From Paenibacillus sp. FSL H8-0332 (lineage in GTDB: Bacteria; Bacillota; Bacilli; Paenibacillales; Paenibacillaceae): a DNA stretch of 64,000 nucleotides. A program made the position numbers and the translations under genes. Positions 55,592 to 64,000 of this stretch are shown one piece after another. The notes below the pieces were generated by a model. The model did not search any database and was not told the origin of the DNA. It worked only from the letters and a program-made list of their open reading frames with translations. Each line of letters begins with the position of its first letter. Within the stretch, counting starts at the first letter, position 1. The stretch lies in NCBI RefSeq assembly GCF_037963835.1, contig NZ_CP150145.1, forward strand, positions 3,410,001 through 3,474,000, read 5' to 3'.

Positions 55592-58500
55592 TGGCCGAAC
55601 AAGTAACCTTCTCCTCATTGTCGCCTGAGCACAAACAATGGTTCCGGCGGCAAATGCGGGAACGGGGTATTCCCGTGCTGCAGATTCCTTTGGACAAACA
55701 ACCACGCGACGGCAATGGATTACCGTTGTCCTACAGCCAGGAGCGTTTATGGCTGATGGAACAGCTCGGCGGCACCGCCTCCAGTTATCATCTGCATCAG
55801 GCCATCCGAATTACCGGTGCGGTGAAGAAGGATCATTTGGAAGCCAGCCTGCGCTTGCTGGCGGCTGCGCACGAGAGCTTCCGGACCTCATTCACCGCTG
55901 CAGAAGGGAAACCGCAGCAGCACATCGCCGCCGACAGCGCCATTCCGCTGCTGCAGGTCAAGGTTACAGGGGCAACGGAAGCGGAGCGGCTGCACCAGGT
56001 CGAACAAGCGGCCCAGCCGCTGCTTACGCAGCCGTTTGATCTCGGCAGGCCGCCCTTGCTGCGCGCCGGATTATACGAGCTGGCAGAAGACGACCACATG
56101 CTGGTGTTCGTCATTCATCATATTGTTGCCGATGGCTGGTCGCTAAGATTGCTTACAGAAGAATGGGTGCAGCTCTATAACGTATTATGCAAAGGCCTGA
56201 ACCCACCGCATAATCATCGTGCATCCGACTATGCCGATTATGCCTGCTGGCAGAGAGAATGGATGCAGGCAGAGATGCTGACAGAAGGTTTGCATTACTG
56301 GAAAGAGCAGCTGGAGGGCGCAGATCCTTTCTATACAATTCCTTCATCCTGCCCGCGCCCGCGCTTGCTGACCTCGGGCGGAGACAGCTGCATGCTGCGG
56401 ATCGAAGCGGAGGAGCTTGAAGCGCTCAGAGTTCTCGCAAGATCGGCTGGCGCCTCGCTCTTCATGACTGTCCTGGCTGCCTTTAACGTGCTGCTGTACC
56501 GATATACCGGCAGGGGTGACGTTGTGGTCGGCACTCCGACAGCGGGAAGATGCCGTGAAGAAACCGAAGAGATGCTGGGCTGCTTCGTGAACAATGTGGT
56601 GTTAAGAACGGATATCCGCGAAGCAGGCAGCTTCACAGAGGTTCTGCAACTGACCATGCAGACCGTGCTTGGAGCCCTGAAAGCTCAGGACATCCCGTTC
56701 GAGCATGTACTGGATGCATTGAATCCGCCCCGGGACATGGCTTATTCACCTTTATTCCAGCTCTTTTTTATCTTCCAGCAAGGCGGCAAGGCATTAGATC
56801 AACTGGACGGTGCTGTCTGCACGCCGCAGAAGTGGACTCAGCCGTCTGCCAAATTCGATATCACACTGGAAGTTATTGAGCATCTCCACCATTTGGATAT
56901 CATGCTGGAATACAACACTGATCTCTATGACAAAAGAATAGCCGAAGGACTGCTCGCCAACTATGTCTGGATGCTTGGTCATTTGCCGGCGAAAGCGCAG
57001 CAGACGCTCCCGCAGCTTCCTTTGATTTCCCCGGTTGAAGCTGCGGAGCTGCATAAGGCAGGCACCGGCCCGGGGGTTGTTTACCCGGAGCAAGCGACAC
57101 TGTATTCACTGGTAGAGCGGCAAGCCGCTGCCAGTCCGTCCGCCATTGCTATGGTATGCGGCCCCCGTTCCTATACTTATGCCGAATTGTATGTCGCGGC
57201 AGAGCGGTTAGCAGCCTATTTGCAGGACTCCCTCGGTGCAGGGCCGGGGCACCGCATTGGGATCTGTGCCCGTTCTTCGTTCGAGCTGGCAGCAGGCATC
57301 CTGGGCATTCTGATCAGCGGCGGCGCTTATGTTCCGCTCGACCCGGCCTTTCCAGAGCAGCGGCTGCAATACATTGCGGGCCACGCCGGGCTGGACTGCA
57401 TTCTGGTAGATCATCCTGCGGAAGCCGTGCGGTTCGGCAACCATCGTTGCTGTGACATCAGCCCAGGCAGCCCGTGTTGGCAGACTAATCATGCTCTGCC
57501 TGACTTCAAGGCATCTGAACGACCGCAGCTCGCTTATATGATTTATACCTCCGGGAGTACAGGCCAGCCCAAAGGGGTAGCCGTGACTCACCGGAATGCG
57601 GTCCATTTCCTATATGCCATGCAGGACCTGCTGCAGCTGAATTCAGAGGATTCTTTGTTGTCTGTCACGACATGCTCATTTGATATTTTCTTGCTTGAGC
57701 TGTTCTTGCCATTATCCGCAGGGGCCACGGTGGTCTTTCCACAGGAGGGAAGCAGCAGCGATCCGGGACAGCTTATGGAGAATATGAATCGTTATAAGCC
57801 GACCATTATGCAGGCAACACCGGTATTGTGGCGGCTGCTGCTGGCGGAGGGCTGGCAGGGTTCACCGCATATGACCGTACTCTGCGGTGGTGAGGAACTG
57901 AAGCCGGAGCTTGCTGCACAATTGTTGCACCGGGGTAAAGCGGTATGGAATCTGTATGGTCCCACCGAAACGGCGGTATGGTCTCTGGCCCACAAACTTA
58001 CGCCGGACGACCTCCTGCACAAAGTCCCGATTGGCAGACCGGTCGGACGTACAACCTGCCGGGTCCTGGATGAAGCACTGGCACTTGTGCCGTTCGGAGC
58101 CGAGGGCACACTGTACATCGGAGGTGACGGCGTAACGGACGGCTATCACCGTCAGCCGGAGCTGACCGCGCAGAAGTTCATCAAGAATCCGCTGGATAAG
58201 GCGGGAGGGCGGTTATTTAACACAGGGGACCGGGTCCGGCTGCTGCCTGGAGGAGCAATGGTCTATCTCGGCCGTAATGACCAGCAGCTCAAGCTGCGGG
58301 GCTTCCGCATCGAGCCTTCTGAGATTGAACAGCAGTTGAACCTTCAGCCGGAGATTGCGGCAAGCGCCGTGGTCGCTTGCGACGACGGACAGGGAGAACC
58401 CCTGCTGGCAGCGTATTGGGTGCCGTCCGCTTCAGCCGCCGGCAACGAAGCCACTGCTGATGAAGCAGACTGGAAGGAGATTCTGCGTAAGGTGCTTCCC

Positions 58501-61500
58501 AGTTATATGATCCCGGCACGTTTTGTTAAGCTTGCTGAGCTGCCTTTAACACCGAACCGCAAGGTAGACCGGCAATTCCTTTCACGCCTGCCACTGGATA
58601 AGGCGGTGTTAACCCGCAGCTACACAGCGCCGCGAAGCACAACTGAGAGCCGGCTCGCCGAGATATGGGGTGAGGTGCTGAACCGGACCGGCGTTGGAAT
58701 TCACGATCATTTTTTTGATTTGGGTGGTAATTCACTGTTGGCTGTCAAGCTGCTGACTGAAATCCGCTCCAGGATGCAGGTGGAGCTGACGCTCCGGGAG
58801 CTGCTTATCGCCTCCACCGTTGCCAACATGGCAACAGAACTGGATGACGCTGCGGCATCACCTTTGTCAGAGACGGGAAGCTCAGCCAGAGTGGGCTTAC
58901 CCGAATTTATAGTATCTCCGGAAGAAGCCTTTGAGACTTTTCCTTTGACCGAGGTGCAGATGGCCTACTGGAGCGGAAGACGGACAGACAGCGCCGCTAC
59001 TCATGTCTATCAGGAGATGGAGTTTGCAGGGCTTGATATTGAACGTTTCGAACAGTGCTTCCAGACACTTATTAAGCGGCACCCTATGCTGAGGGCAAGG
59101 GTTATGCCGGATGGCATGCAGCAGATTCTGGAAGAGGTTCCGCCTTATCCGGTGAGAATGACAGACGTAAGCGGCTGCTCCGAATCGGAGCGCGTCTCAC
59201 GGCTGGACGACATTCGTCAAGTGATGTCGCAGACGATTCATACCGGCAGTTGGCCCATGTTCACCATTGAAGCCACCCGGCTGCCCGAAGGACTGACCCG
59301 GCTGCATATCAGCTTTGACCTTATGATCGCGGATGCGCTGAGTTTTCGGATTATCCTGGATGAACTGGCTGCGCTGTATGCCGGAACAGACCCATTGCCG
59401 CCCCTGGAAGCAACTTTCCGTGATTATGTGCTGTCCTTGCAGTCCGTAACCTCCGCAGACCGTTATAGAATGGCGCAGAGCTATTGGCAAGAGCGGCTCC
59501 CCCGCCTCCCGGCCGGTCCGCAGTTGCCTGTTGCGGCTTCTCAAGGCCTCAAGCGGCAGGCATTCAAGCGCTGGAAGGCCGTTCTGCCGGCCAGTCTCTG
59601 GTCGAGGCTGTCAGCGGCGGCACGCAGACGGGGGTTAACTTCCTCCGCCTTGCTGCTCGCCTGTTATGCGGAAGTACTTGCGCTGTATGCCAAGCAGCCG
59701 CATTTCTTGTTGAACCTAACGCTGTTTAACCGTCTTCCGCTGCATCCGCAGCTGGAGCAACTGGTTGGCGATTTCACCACCATCAGTCTGCTGGAGGTCG
59801 ATTACCGTGACCCTCTTCCTTTTGGCAGCAGGGCTGAACTGCTCCAGGAGCGTCTGTGGTCCGATCTCGATCACCGCCTTTACAGTGGCATCCGTGTGAC
59901 AGAACAGCTTATGGCCTACAGCATTCTGAGTGAGCCGGTTCCGGTGGTGTTCACAAGCCTGCTGGACTTGTCTGACAAGGAGCAGACGACTGCCGGATTC
60001 GATGAGATCTTCCAGCGGAGGAATGAACCGGATACAGAAGCACGCAGTCTGTCGGAGACACCTCAGGTATGGCTGGATCACCAGGTAGCTGAGCGGGACG
60101 GCGAGCTTCACTACAATTGGGACGCGGCCCTGAGCAAGTTCCCGCCGGGAGTGCTGGATGAGATGTTTGACATCTATGGCAGCTTGCTGCGCCGTTTGGC
60201 AGCAGAAGAAGAGGCTTGGGAGCTGCCCCTGCCGCTGGCCGATTCAGGTTCAGCCGGATTCGCACACCGTCTTAGACTGGCGGATATTGATACACGGCAC
60301 CAACACCTACAGGAGACGCAGGACATTGCCCTGCATCATGGCTTTCAGCGGATGGCCCGCACTCAGCCCAATGCTCCGGCCCTGATCGCGGGTGGAACTA
60401 CTTTCTCTTACGGAGAGTTGAACCGCAGAGCCAATGCTATAGCGCATCAGCTGGTGGCGTATGGCATACAACCGGAGACATTGGTTGCCGTAGTGATGGA
60501 AAAAGGCTGGGAGCAGGTGGCCGCGGTTCTAGGGATCTTAAAGGCAGGAGCTGCCTACCTGCCGGTAGACGCAGGTCTGCCCGCCTTCCGCATTGGAGAG
60601 CTGCTGGAGCTCGGACAGGTTCAAGTGGTACTGGTCCAGTCCTCTGTCCCTGTATGGGATTGGGCGACTACCTCTATTCACACCATAGAGGTCAACGGAA
60701 ATACTGGAAACGAAGAGACACCGGAATATGGAGGCAATGCGGACGGAATAGGCGCGCAACTGGCCTACGTTATATTCACTTCCGGCAGTACAGGAACGCC
60801 CAAAGGGGTGATGATCAGTCATATAGCCGCAGTTAATACGTTGTCTGACATTAACCGCAGCTATGGGCTGAACCCGCAGGATGTCGTGCTGGGCCTTTCT
60901 TCGCTAAGCTTCGATCTGTCCGTATTCGACATCTTCGGCTGCCTGGCGGCAGGAGGCACACTGGTGCTGCCGGACCCGCAGCGGCTGCGTGATCCGGCAC
61001 ACTGGCTGGAGCTGATGCAGAAGCACCGGGTTACGGTCTGGAACAGCGTTCCCGCCTTCATGAATATGCTATTGATGTATGCCGCATCTGAAGTACGGCT
61101 GAATTCCCTCAGACTGTGCCTGCTAAGCGGAGACTGGATTCCTTCTACTCTTCCGGGAGCTATTCAACGCCTGAGTGCTCAGGCTGAGGTCATTGCGCTT
61201 GGCGGGGCAACCGAAGCTGCGGTCTGGTCGATTCAATTCCCGGTTCATACTGTCGATCCGGCTTGGACCAACATTCCCTATGGTCTATCCATGTCCGGCC
61301 AGCGAGTATATGTGCTGAATGCACGGATGGAAGAATGTCCAGTATCGGTGCCGGGAGAGTTATATATTGGCGGTCTGGGCGTTGCCAGCGGCTACTGGCG
61401 GGATGAGCTCCGCTCTGCAGAACGTTTTATCCTGTCGCCTATCACCGGAGAACGCCTCTACCGGACGGGGGATTGGGGCCGCTATGGCTCAGACGGAGTC

Positions 61501-62166
61501 ATTGAATTCCTTGGACGCGACGACCTCCAGGTCAAAATCAGCGGCTACCGTATTGAATTAAGCGAAATCGAAAGTACCCTGAAGGCCTGTCCCGGCGTTC
61601 AAGAGGCTGTTGTGCTTGCTGAAGGTGAGGAGGACGCGAGACGTCTGCGCGCTTTTGTAATTCTCGGTTCGGAAAGCCTGTCCTTGCCGGACTTGGCAAC
61701 ACTGCGTTCCCATCTGCGTTCCCGGCTTCCGGGCTACATGGTTCCTTACAGCATCAGCATTCTCGAACAATTCCCTTTGACTCCCAACGGCAAAACGGAC
61801 CGCAAAGCACTGCTGGCCATTCTGCCTGAGACGATTGAACTTGCAGCGGTACCGGCACAATCCTCATTGGAAGAAGGAATTATCTCCATATGGAAGGAGC
61901 TCCTGAACCGTCCGCATATCAGCAGGGATGAGCATTTTTTCGACCTTGGCGGCAATTCGCTCAAGCTGGTTCAGATGCAATTGAAGCTGCAGAGTATGCT
62001 TAACCGCGAGATTCCTATTATCGAGCTGTTCAGGCATAGCTCTGTCGCAGCGATGGTTGAATTTTTCGGAAGTGCTTCAGTGGACAAGTCCCCGGCAGGG
62101 ATGGAGCAAAAAGCGGTGGACCGCGCAGACAGACGGTTTCAAGCCCGGCAGACACGCCGCAGATGA
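55591..62166 (+). CDS. NRPS C-A(Gly)-PCP-Cy-A(Cys)-PCP (ClbJ-like)
   Basis: This is a 2191-residue two-module synthetase. Module 1: C domain with HHIVADG (His176); A domain (~490-985) with code by eye D-I-L-Q-L-G-L-V-W-K, a glycine code; PCP Ser1048. Module 2 opens with a heterocyclization domain (~1110-1520) in which the condensation motif is replaced by DLMIADALS (Asp1243, Asp1248). Its A domain (~1590-2070) gives D-L-F-N-L-S-L-V-W-K, a cysteine code, and it ends with PCP Ser2123. The expected output is a Gly-thiazoline unit. Order, substrates and length match ClbJ. It sits between the ClbI-like and ClbK-like genes, with an overlapping TAATG start. Confidence 0.94.
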   Translation: MAEQVTFSSLSPEHKQWFRRQMRERGIPVLQIPLDKQPRDGNGLPLSYSQERLWLMEQLGGTASSYHLHQAIRITGAVKKDHLEASLRLLAAAHESFRTSFTAAEGKPQQHIAADSAIPLLQVKVTGATEAERLHQVEQAAQPLLTQPFDLGRPPLLRAGLYELAEDDHMLVFVIHHIVADGWSLRLLTEEWVQLYNVLCKGLNPPHNHRASDYADYACWQREWMQAEMLTEGLHYWKEQLEGADPFYTIPSSCPRPRLLTSGGDSCMLRIEAEELEALRVLARSAGASLFMTVLAAFNVLLYRYTGRGDVVVGTPTAGRCREETEEMLGCFVNNVVLRTDIREAGSFTEVLQLTMQTVLGALKAQDIPFEHVLDALNPPRDMAYSPLFQLFFIFQQGGKALDQLDGAVCTPQKWTQPSAKFDITLEVIEHLHHLDIMLEYNTDLYDKRIAEGLLANYVWMLGHLPAKAQQTLPQLPLISPVEAAELHKAGTGPGVVYPEQATLYSLVERQAAASPSAIAMVCGPRSYTYAELYVAAERLAAYLQDSLGAGPGHRIGICARSSFELAAGILGILISGGAYVPLDPAFPEQRLQYIAGHAGLDCILVDHPAEAVRFGNHRCCDISPGSPCWQTNHALPDFKASERPQLAYMIYTSGSTGQPKGVAVTHRNAVHFLYAMQDLLQLNSEDSLLSVTTCSFDIFLLELFLPLSAGATVVFPQEGSSSDPGQLMENMNRYKPTIMQATPVLWRLLLAEGWQGSPHMTVLCGGEELKPELAAQLLHRGKAVWNLYGPTETAVWSLAHKLTPDDLLHKVPIGRPVGRTTCRVLDEALALVPFGAEGTLYIGGDGVTDGYHRQPELTAQKFIKNPLDKAGGRLFNTGDRVRLLPGGAMVYLGRNDQQLKLRGFRIEPSEIEQQLNLQPEIAASAVVACDDGQGEPLLAAYWVPSASAAGNEATADEADWKEILRKVLPSYMIPARFVKLAELPLTPNRKVDRQFLSRLPLDKAVLTRSYTAPRSTTESRLAEIWGEVLNRTGVGIHDHFFDLGGNSLLAVKLLTEIRSRMQVELTLRELLIASTVANMATELDDAAASPLSETGSSARVGLPEFIVSPEEAFETFPLTEVQMAYWSGRRTDSAATHVYQEMEFAGLDIERFEQCFQTLIKRHPMLRARVMPDGMQQILEEVPPYPVRMTDVSGCSESERVSRLDDIRQVMSQTIHTGSWPMFTIEATRLPEGLTRLHISFDLMIADALSFRIILDELAALYAGTDPLPPLEATFRDYVLSLQSVTSADRYRMAQSYWQERLPRLPAGPQLPVAASQGLKRQAFKRWKAVLPASLWSRLSAAARRRGLTSSALLLACYAEVLALYAKQPHFLLNLTLFNRLPLHPQLEQLVGDFTTISLLEVDYRDPLPFGSRAELLQERLWSDLDHRLYSGIRVTEQLMAYSILSEPVPVVFTSLLDLSDKEQTTAGFDEIFQRRNEPDTEARSLSETPQVWLDHQVAERDGELHYNWDAALSKFPPGVLDEMFDIYGSLLRRLAAEEEAWELPLPLADSGSAGFAHRLRLADIDTRHQHLQETQDIALHHGFQRMARTQPNAPALIAGGTTFSYGELNRRANAIAHQLVAYGIQPETLVAVVMEKGWEQVAAVLGILKAGAAYLPVDAGLPAFRIGELLELGQVQVVLVQSSVPVWDWATTSIHTIEVNGNTGNEETPEYGGNADGIGAQLAYVIFTSGSTGTPKGVMISHIAAVNTLSDINRSYGLNPQDVVLGLSSLSFDLSVFDIFGCLAAGGTLVLPDPQRLRDPAHWLELMQKHRVTVWNSVPAFMNMLLMYAASEVRLNSLRLCLLSGDWIPSTLPGAIQRLSAQAEVIALGGATEAAVWSIQFPVHTVDPAWTNIPYGLSMSGQRVYVLNARMEECPVSVPGELYIGGLGVASGYWRDELRSAERFILSPITGERLYRTGDWGRYGSDGVIEFLGRDDLQVKISGYRIELSEIESTLKACPGVQEAVVLAEGEEDARRLRAFVILGSESLSLPDLATLRSHLRSRLPGYMVPYSISILEQFPLTPNGKTDRKALLAILPETIELAAVPAQSSLEEGIISIWKELLNRPHISRDEHFFDLGGNSLKLVQMQLKLQSMLNREIPIIELFRHSSVAAMVEFFGSASVDKSPAGMEQKAVDRADRRFQARQTRRR

Positions 62167-62191
62167 TTATGAACATAAGGGAGGAAACACA

Positions 62192-64000
62192 TTGAGCAAG
62201 CAACAGTCGGAGCAGGACATAAGCAATGATATCGCCATCGTCAGCATGGTGTGCCGGTTCCCCGGGGTAGATTCCGTGGAGCAGTATTGGGAGCTTCTCG
62301 CCAGTGGCACGGATGCGCTTCAGCTAAGCCCCGCACCGGCAGGACCCGGCGTAGAACCCTTGAACCGCTTGGGTAGGGAAGGCCTGATCCCGGTGAATAC
62401 CGCACTCAAGGATGTCGAGAAATTTGATGCAGCCTTTTTCAAGCTGACCGGCAGGGAAGCCGAAATCACCGATCCGCAGCATCGGCTTTTTATGGAGAGC
62501 GCCTGGGAGGTACTGGAGAAGGCAGGTTACAACCCGCTGAATTATCCCGGACTGATCGGTTTGTTCGCAGGAGTCAGCACCAGTACTTACCTGATTAACC
62601 ACTTGCTTGCGGACAGGGACCGGAACGAATCCGTCAGTGATTTGCAGCTTATGATCGCCAATGACAAGGACCATATGACCGCCCAGATTGCCTATCGCCT
62701 AAATATTTGCGGGCCTGTCGTTGCTGTACAAACGGCTTGTTCGACTTCGCTCGTAGCCACGCATCTGGCCTGTGAAAGTCTGCTCAGCGGACAATGCGAC
62801 CTTGCACTGGCAGGGGGCGTGACGTTCAAATTCCCGCAAGTTCCGGGCTATCTGTATCACCAAGGGGGGCTGAGCGCAGCAGATGGGATGATTCACGCTT
62901 TTGACGCTGAGGCTACTGGGACTGTATACAGCAATGGCCTGGGAATCGTCGTCTTAAGAAGGCTTGAAGATGCACTGCGGGACGGAGATATGATCCAGGC
63001 TGTAATCAAAGGTTCGGCTATTAACAGCGACGGTGCTAACCGGATCGGCTATGCCGCCCCCGGTGTAGATGGCCAGGCGGCGGTCATTGCGGAAGCCATG
63101 AGCATCGCCCAAGTCCAGCCGGATGCAATCAGCTACGTGGAAGCTCACGGCAGCGGCACGCCGCTCGGAGATGATATTGAGCTTGAAGCGCTAAGCAGAG
63201 CGTTTGCAGCAGCGCGCTCCAACCATTTTTGTGCAATTGGTTCAGCCAAAACCAATATCGGCCATGTCGAGATGGCTTCCGGGGCAGCCGGTCTGATCAA
63301 AACCGCCTTGGCGCTCAAGCACCGGAAAATTCCGGCCAGCCTTCATTTTGAGACACCGAATCCCAAGCTTGAGGAGCATAACAGCCCCTTCTACGTGAAT
63401 GATATGCTTGCGGACTGGGATGCCGGGGAACATGGGCGGTATGCCGGAGTCAGCTCCTTTGGACTAGGTGGAATCAATGCCCATCTGGTGATGACAGAAG
63501 CACCGCTTCAGGCGGAAGGGGAGGAGGAGAACCGCTGCGAGCTTCTGGTCCTGTCGGCCAAGACAGCAAGTGCACTGGAGCGGATGTGCGCCAATATGGC
63601 GGCCCATATAGAAATACATCCGCAGCTTAATCTAAGCGACGTGGCCTATACCCTTAAGACAGGACGGGCGGTATTTGCCGCTTCAAAAGCGATTGTCTTT
63701 CGCGGACGCACCGATCTGCTGGAGCAGCTAAGGGCTGCGGGTGTAACGGGTATTACACATCAGGGAGCTGCACCGGAGGGCAAGCAGGCCGTTTGCGTAA
63801 GCTTCTCCCCAAGCTGTGTGCTCGCTGCAGAAGAGGCCCGCGATTTATACGAATCGAATCCGTCATTCCGCCAGTTGATCAGTGAGCTGTCCGACCAAAT
63901 CCGCCGCTCCTATCCACTCGACCTGAGACATTATATTCGGTCCGCCCTTGCACCTGATCCCTCTTCCGCTACCGGGAGAATGCTGTCGTTTGCACTGCAA
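62192..64000 (+). CDS. Start of PKS (or PKS-NRPS) gene, KS-AT*, cut by window edge (ClbK-like)
   Basis: 603 codons are visible and the frame is still open at the right edge. The start is TTG 62192 with an excellent AAGGGAGG seven bases upstream; the nearby ATG at 62163 meets an early stop. The KS (~10-430) has Cys183 in VQTACSTSL and both His motifs (EAHGSGTPLGD, NIGHVEMASG). GGTNAH is altered to GGINAH. The acyltransferase then begins without its GQGxQ motif (it reads FSPSCVLAAEE), so it is probably inactive and served in trans. The position after the ClbJ-like gene predicts a ClbK-like protein continuing with carrier, Cy, A and oxidase domains beyond the edge. Confidence 0.85.
   Translation, partial: MSKQQSEQDISNDIAIVSMVCRFPGVDSVEQYWELLASGTDALQLSPAPAGPGVEPLNRLGREGLIPVNTALKDVEKFDAAFFKLTGREAEITDPQHRLFMESAWEVLEKAGYNPLNYPGLIGLFAGVSTSTYLINHLLADRDRNESVSDLQLMIANDKDHMTAQIAYRLNICGPVVAVQTACSTSLVATHLACESLLSGQCDLALAGGVTFKFPQVPGYLYHQGGLSAADGMIHAFDAEATGTVYSNGLGIVVLRRLEDALRDGDMIQAVIKGSAINSDGANRIGYAAPGVDGQAAVIAEAMSIAQVQPDAISYVEAHGSGTPLGDDIELEALSRAFAAARSNHFCAIGSAKTNIGHVEMASGAAGLIKTALALKHRKIPASLHFETPNPKLEEHNSPFYVNDMLADWDAGEHGRYAGVSSFGLGGINAHLVMTEAPLQAEGEEENRCELLVLSAKTASALERMCANMAAHIEIHPQLNLSDVAYTLKTGRAVFAASKAIVFRGRTDLLEQLRAAGVTGITHQGAAPEGKQAVCVSFSPSCVLAAEEARDLYESNPSFRQLISELSDQIRRSYPLDLRHYIRSALAPDPSSATGRMLSFALQ

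Noticed and set aside
19982..64000. Zwittermicin- or paenilamicin-type cluster
   Set aside because: These share the D-Asn prodrug pair and the aminomalonyl cassette, but no FkbH-type hydroxymalonyl gene is seen here. The ClbB-, ClbI- and ClbJ-like proteins and the B-to-K order fit colibactin far better.
1..64000. tRNA, rRNA, CRISPR array, insertion sequence or attachment site
   Set aside because: No cloverleaf-like sequence, regular spaced repeats, transposase motifs or terminal inverted repeats were noticed. The visible repeats are terminator hairpins and short operator-like sites. An island boundary with direct repeats cannot be judged because the right end is not included.

Overview
The window looks like chromosomal DNA of a low-to-moderate G+C Gram-positive, most likely Paenibacillus or a close relative. 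This is inferred from the strong AAGGAGG-type ribosome sites, the Lpl-type sugar ABC transporter with its YesM/YesN-type two-component pair, and a lipoprotein with a Gram-positive style signal. No rRNA, tRNA, CRISPR array or transposase was seen.

Left part (1 to about 18.8 kb), ordinary accessory genes: an ABC exporter, a methyltransferase preceded by a possible small peptide gene, a leucine-rich-repeat-like protein, a MazG-like protein, a small hydrophilic protein, and a BCCT osmolyte transporter. Then comes a carbohydrate cassette on the plus strand: two ABC permeases, a lipoprotein binding protein, a sensor kinase, an AraC-type response regulator, an FAD-dependent oxidoreductase and an SGNH esterase. 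It is followed by a membrane-anchored alpha/beta hydrolase. Three intergenic spaces carry copies of the same terminator-like hairpin repeat.

Right part (about 18.9 kb to the right edge), the main discovery: a hybrid NRPS-PKS cluster whose parts, domain orders and predicted substrates match the colibactin (clb/pks island) pathway of enterobacteria almost gene for gene. A divergent Sfp-type PPTase (ClbA-like) faces a tightly packed plus-strand operon. Its genes in order are: KS-AT*-CP (ClbO-like); C-A(Asn)-PCP-E (ClbN-like); a membrane D-Asn prodrug peptidase (ClbP-like); a type II thioesterase (ClbQ-like); C-A-PCP-KS-AT-KR-DH-ER-ACP (ClbB-like); KS-AT-KR*-ACP (ClbC-like); hydroxyacyl-CoA dehydrogenase, ACP, acyl-CoA dehydrogenase and discrete AT (ClbD/E/F/G-like); a free-standing Ser adenylation domain and a separate C-A-PCP protein (together ClbH-like); KS-AT-ACP (ClbI-like); C-A(Gly)-PCP-Cy-A(Cys)-PCP (ClbJ-like); and a KS-AT* gene running off the right edge (ClbK-like).

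How they should work together (inference): an N-acyl-D-Asn prodrug cap is built first and extended with a small aliphatic amino acid and reduced and unreduced malonyl units. The ClbH/ClbI-like unit would then add a non-canonical residue (1-aminocyclopropane-carboxylate from SAM in colibactin). Gly and Cys-derived thiazoline units follow, with aminomalonyl-ACP made by the D/E/F/G/Ser-A cassette and delivered in trans to modules whose own AT is dead. The peptidase would finally remove the acyl-D-Asn cap outside the membrane to release an active, probably DNA-reactive, product. The colibactin clusters I know of are in Proteobacteria, so a near-complete version in a Gram-positive would be new to me. 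Differences from the E. coli layout include a split ClbH, the O-N-P-Q block moved ahead of ClbB, an extra dead KR in the ClbC-like protein, and no ClbR-like regulator in view. Counterparts of clbL, clbM and clbS would be expected beyond the right edge. Substrate codes and motif calls were read by eye without alignment software.
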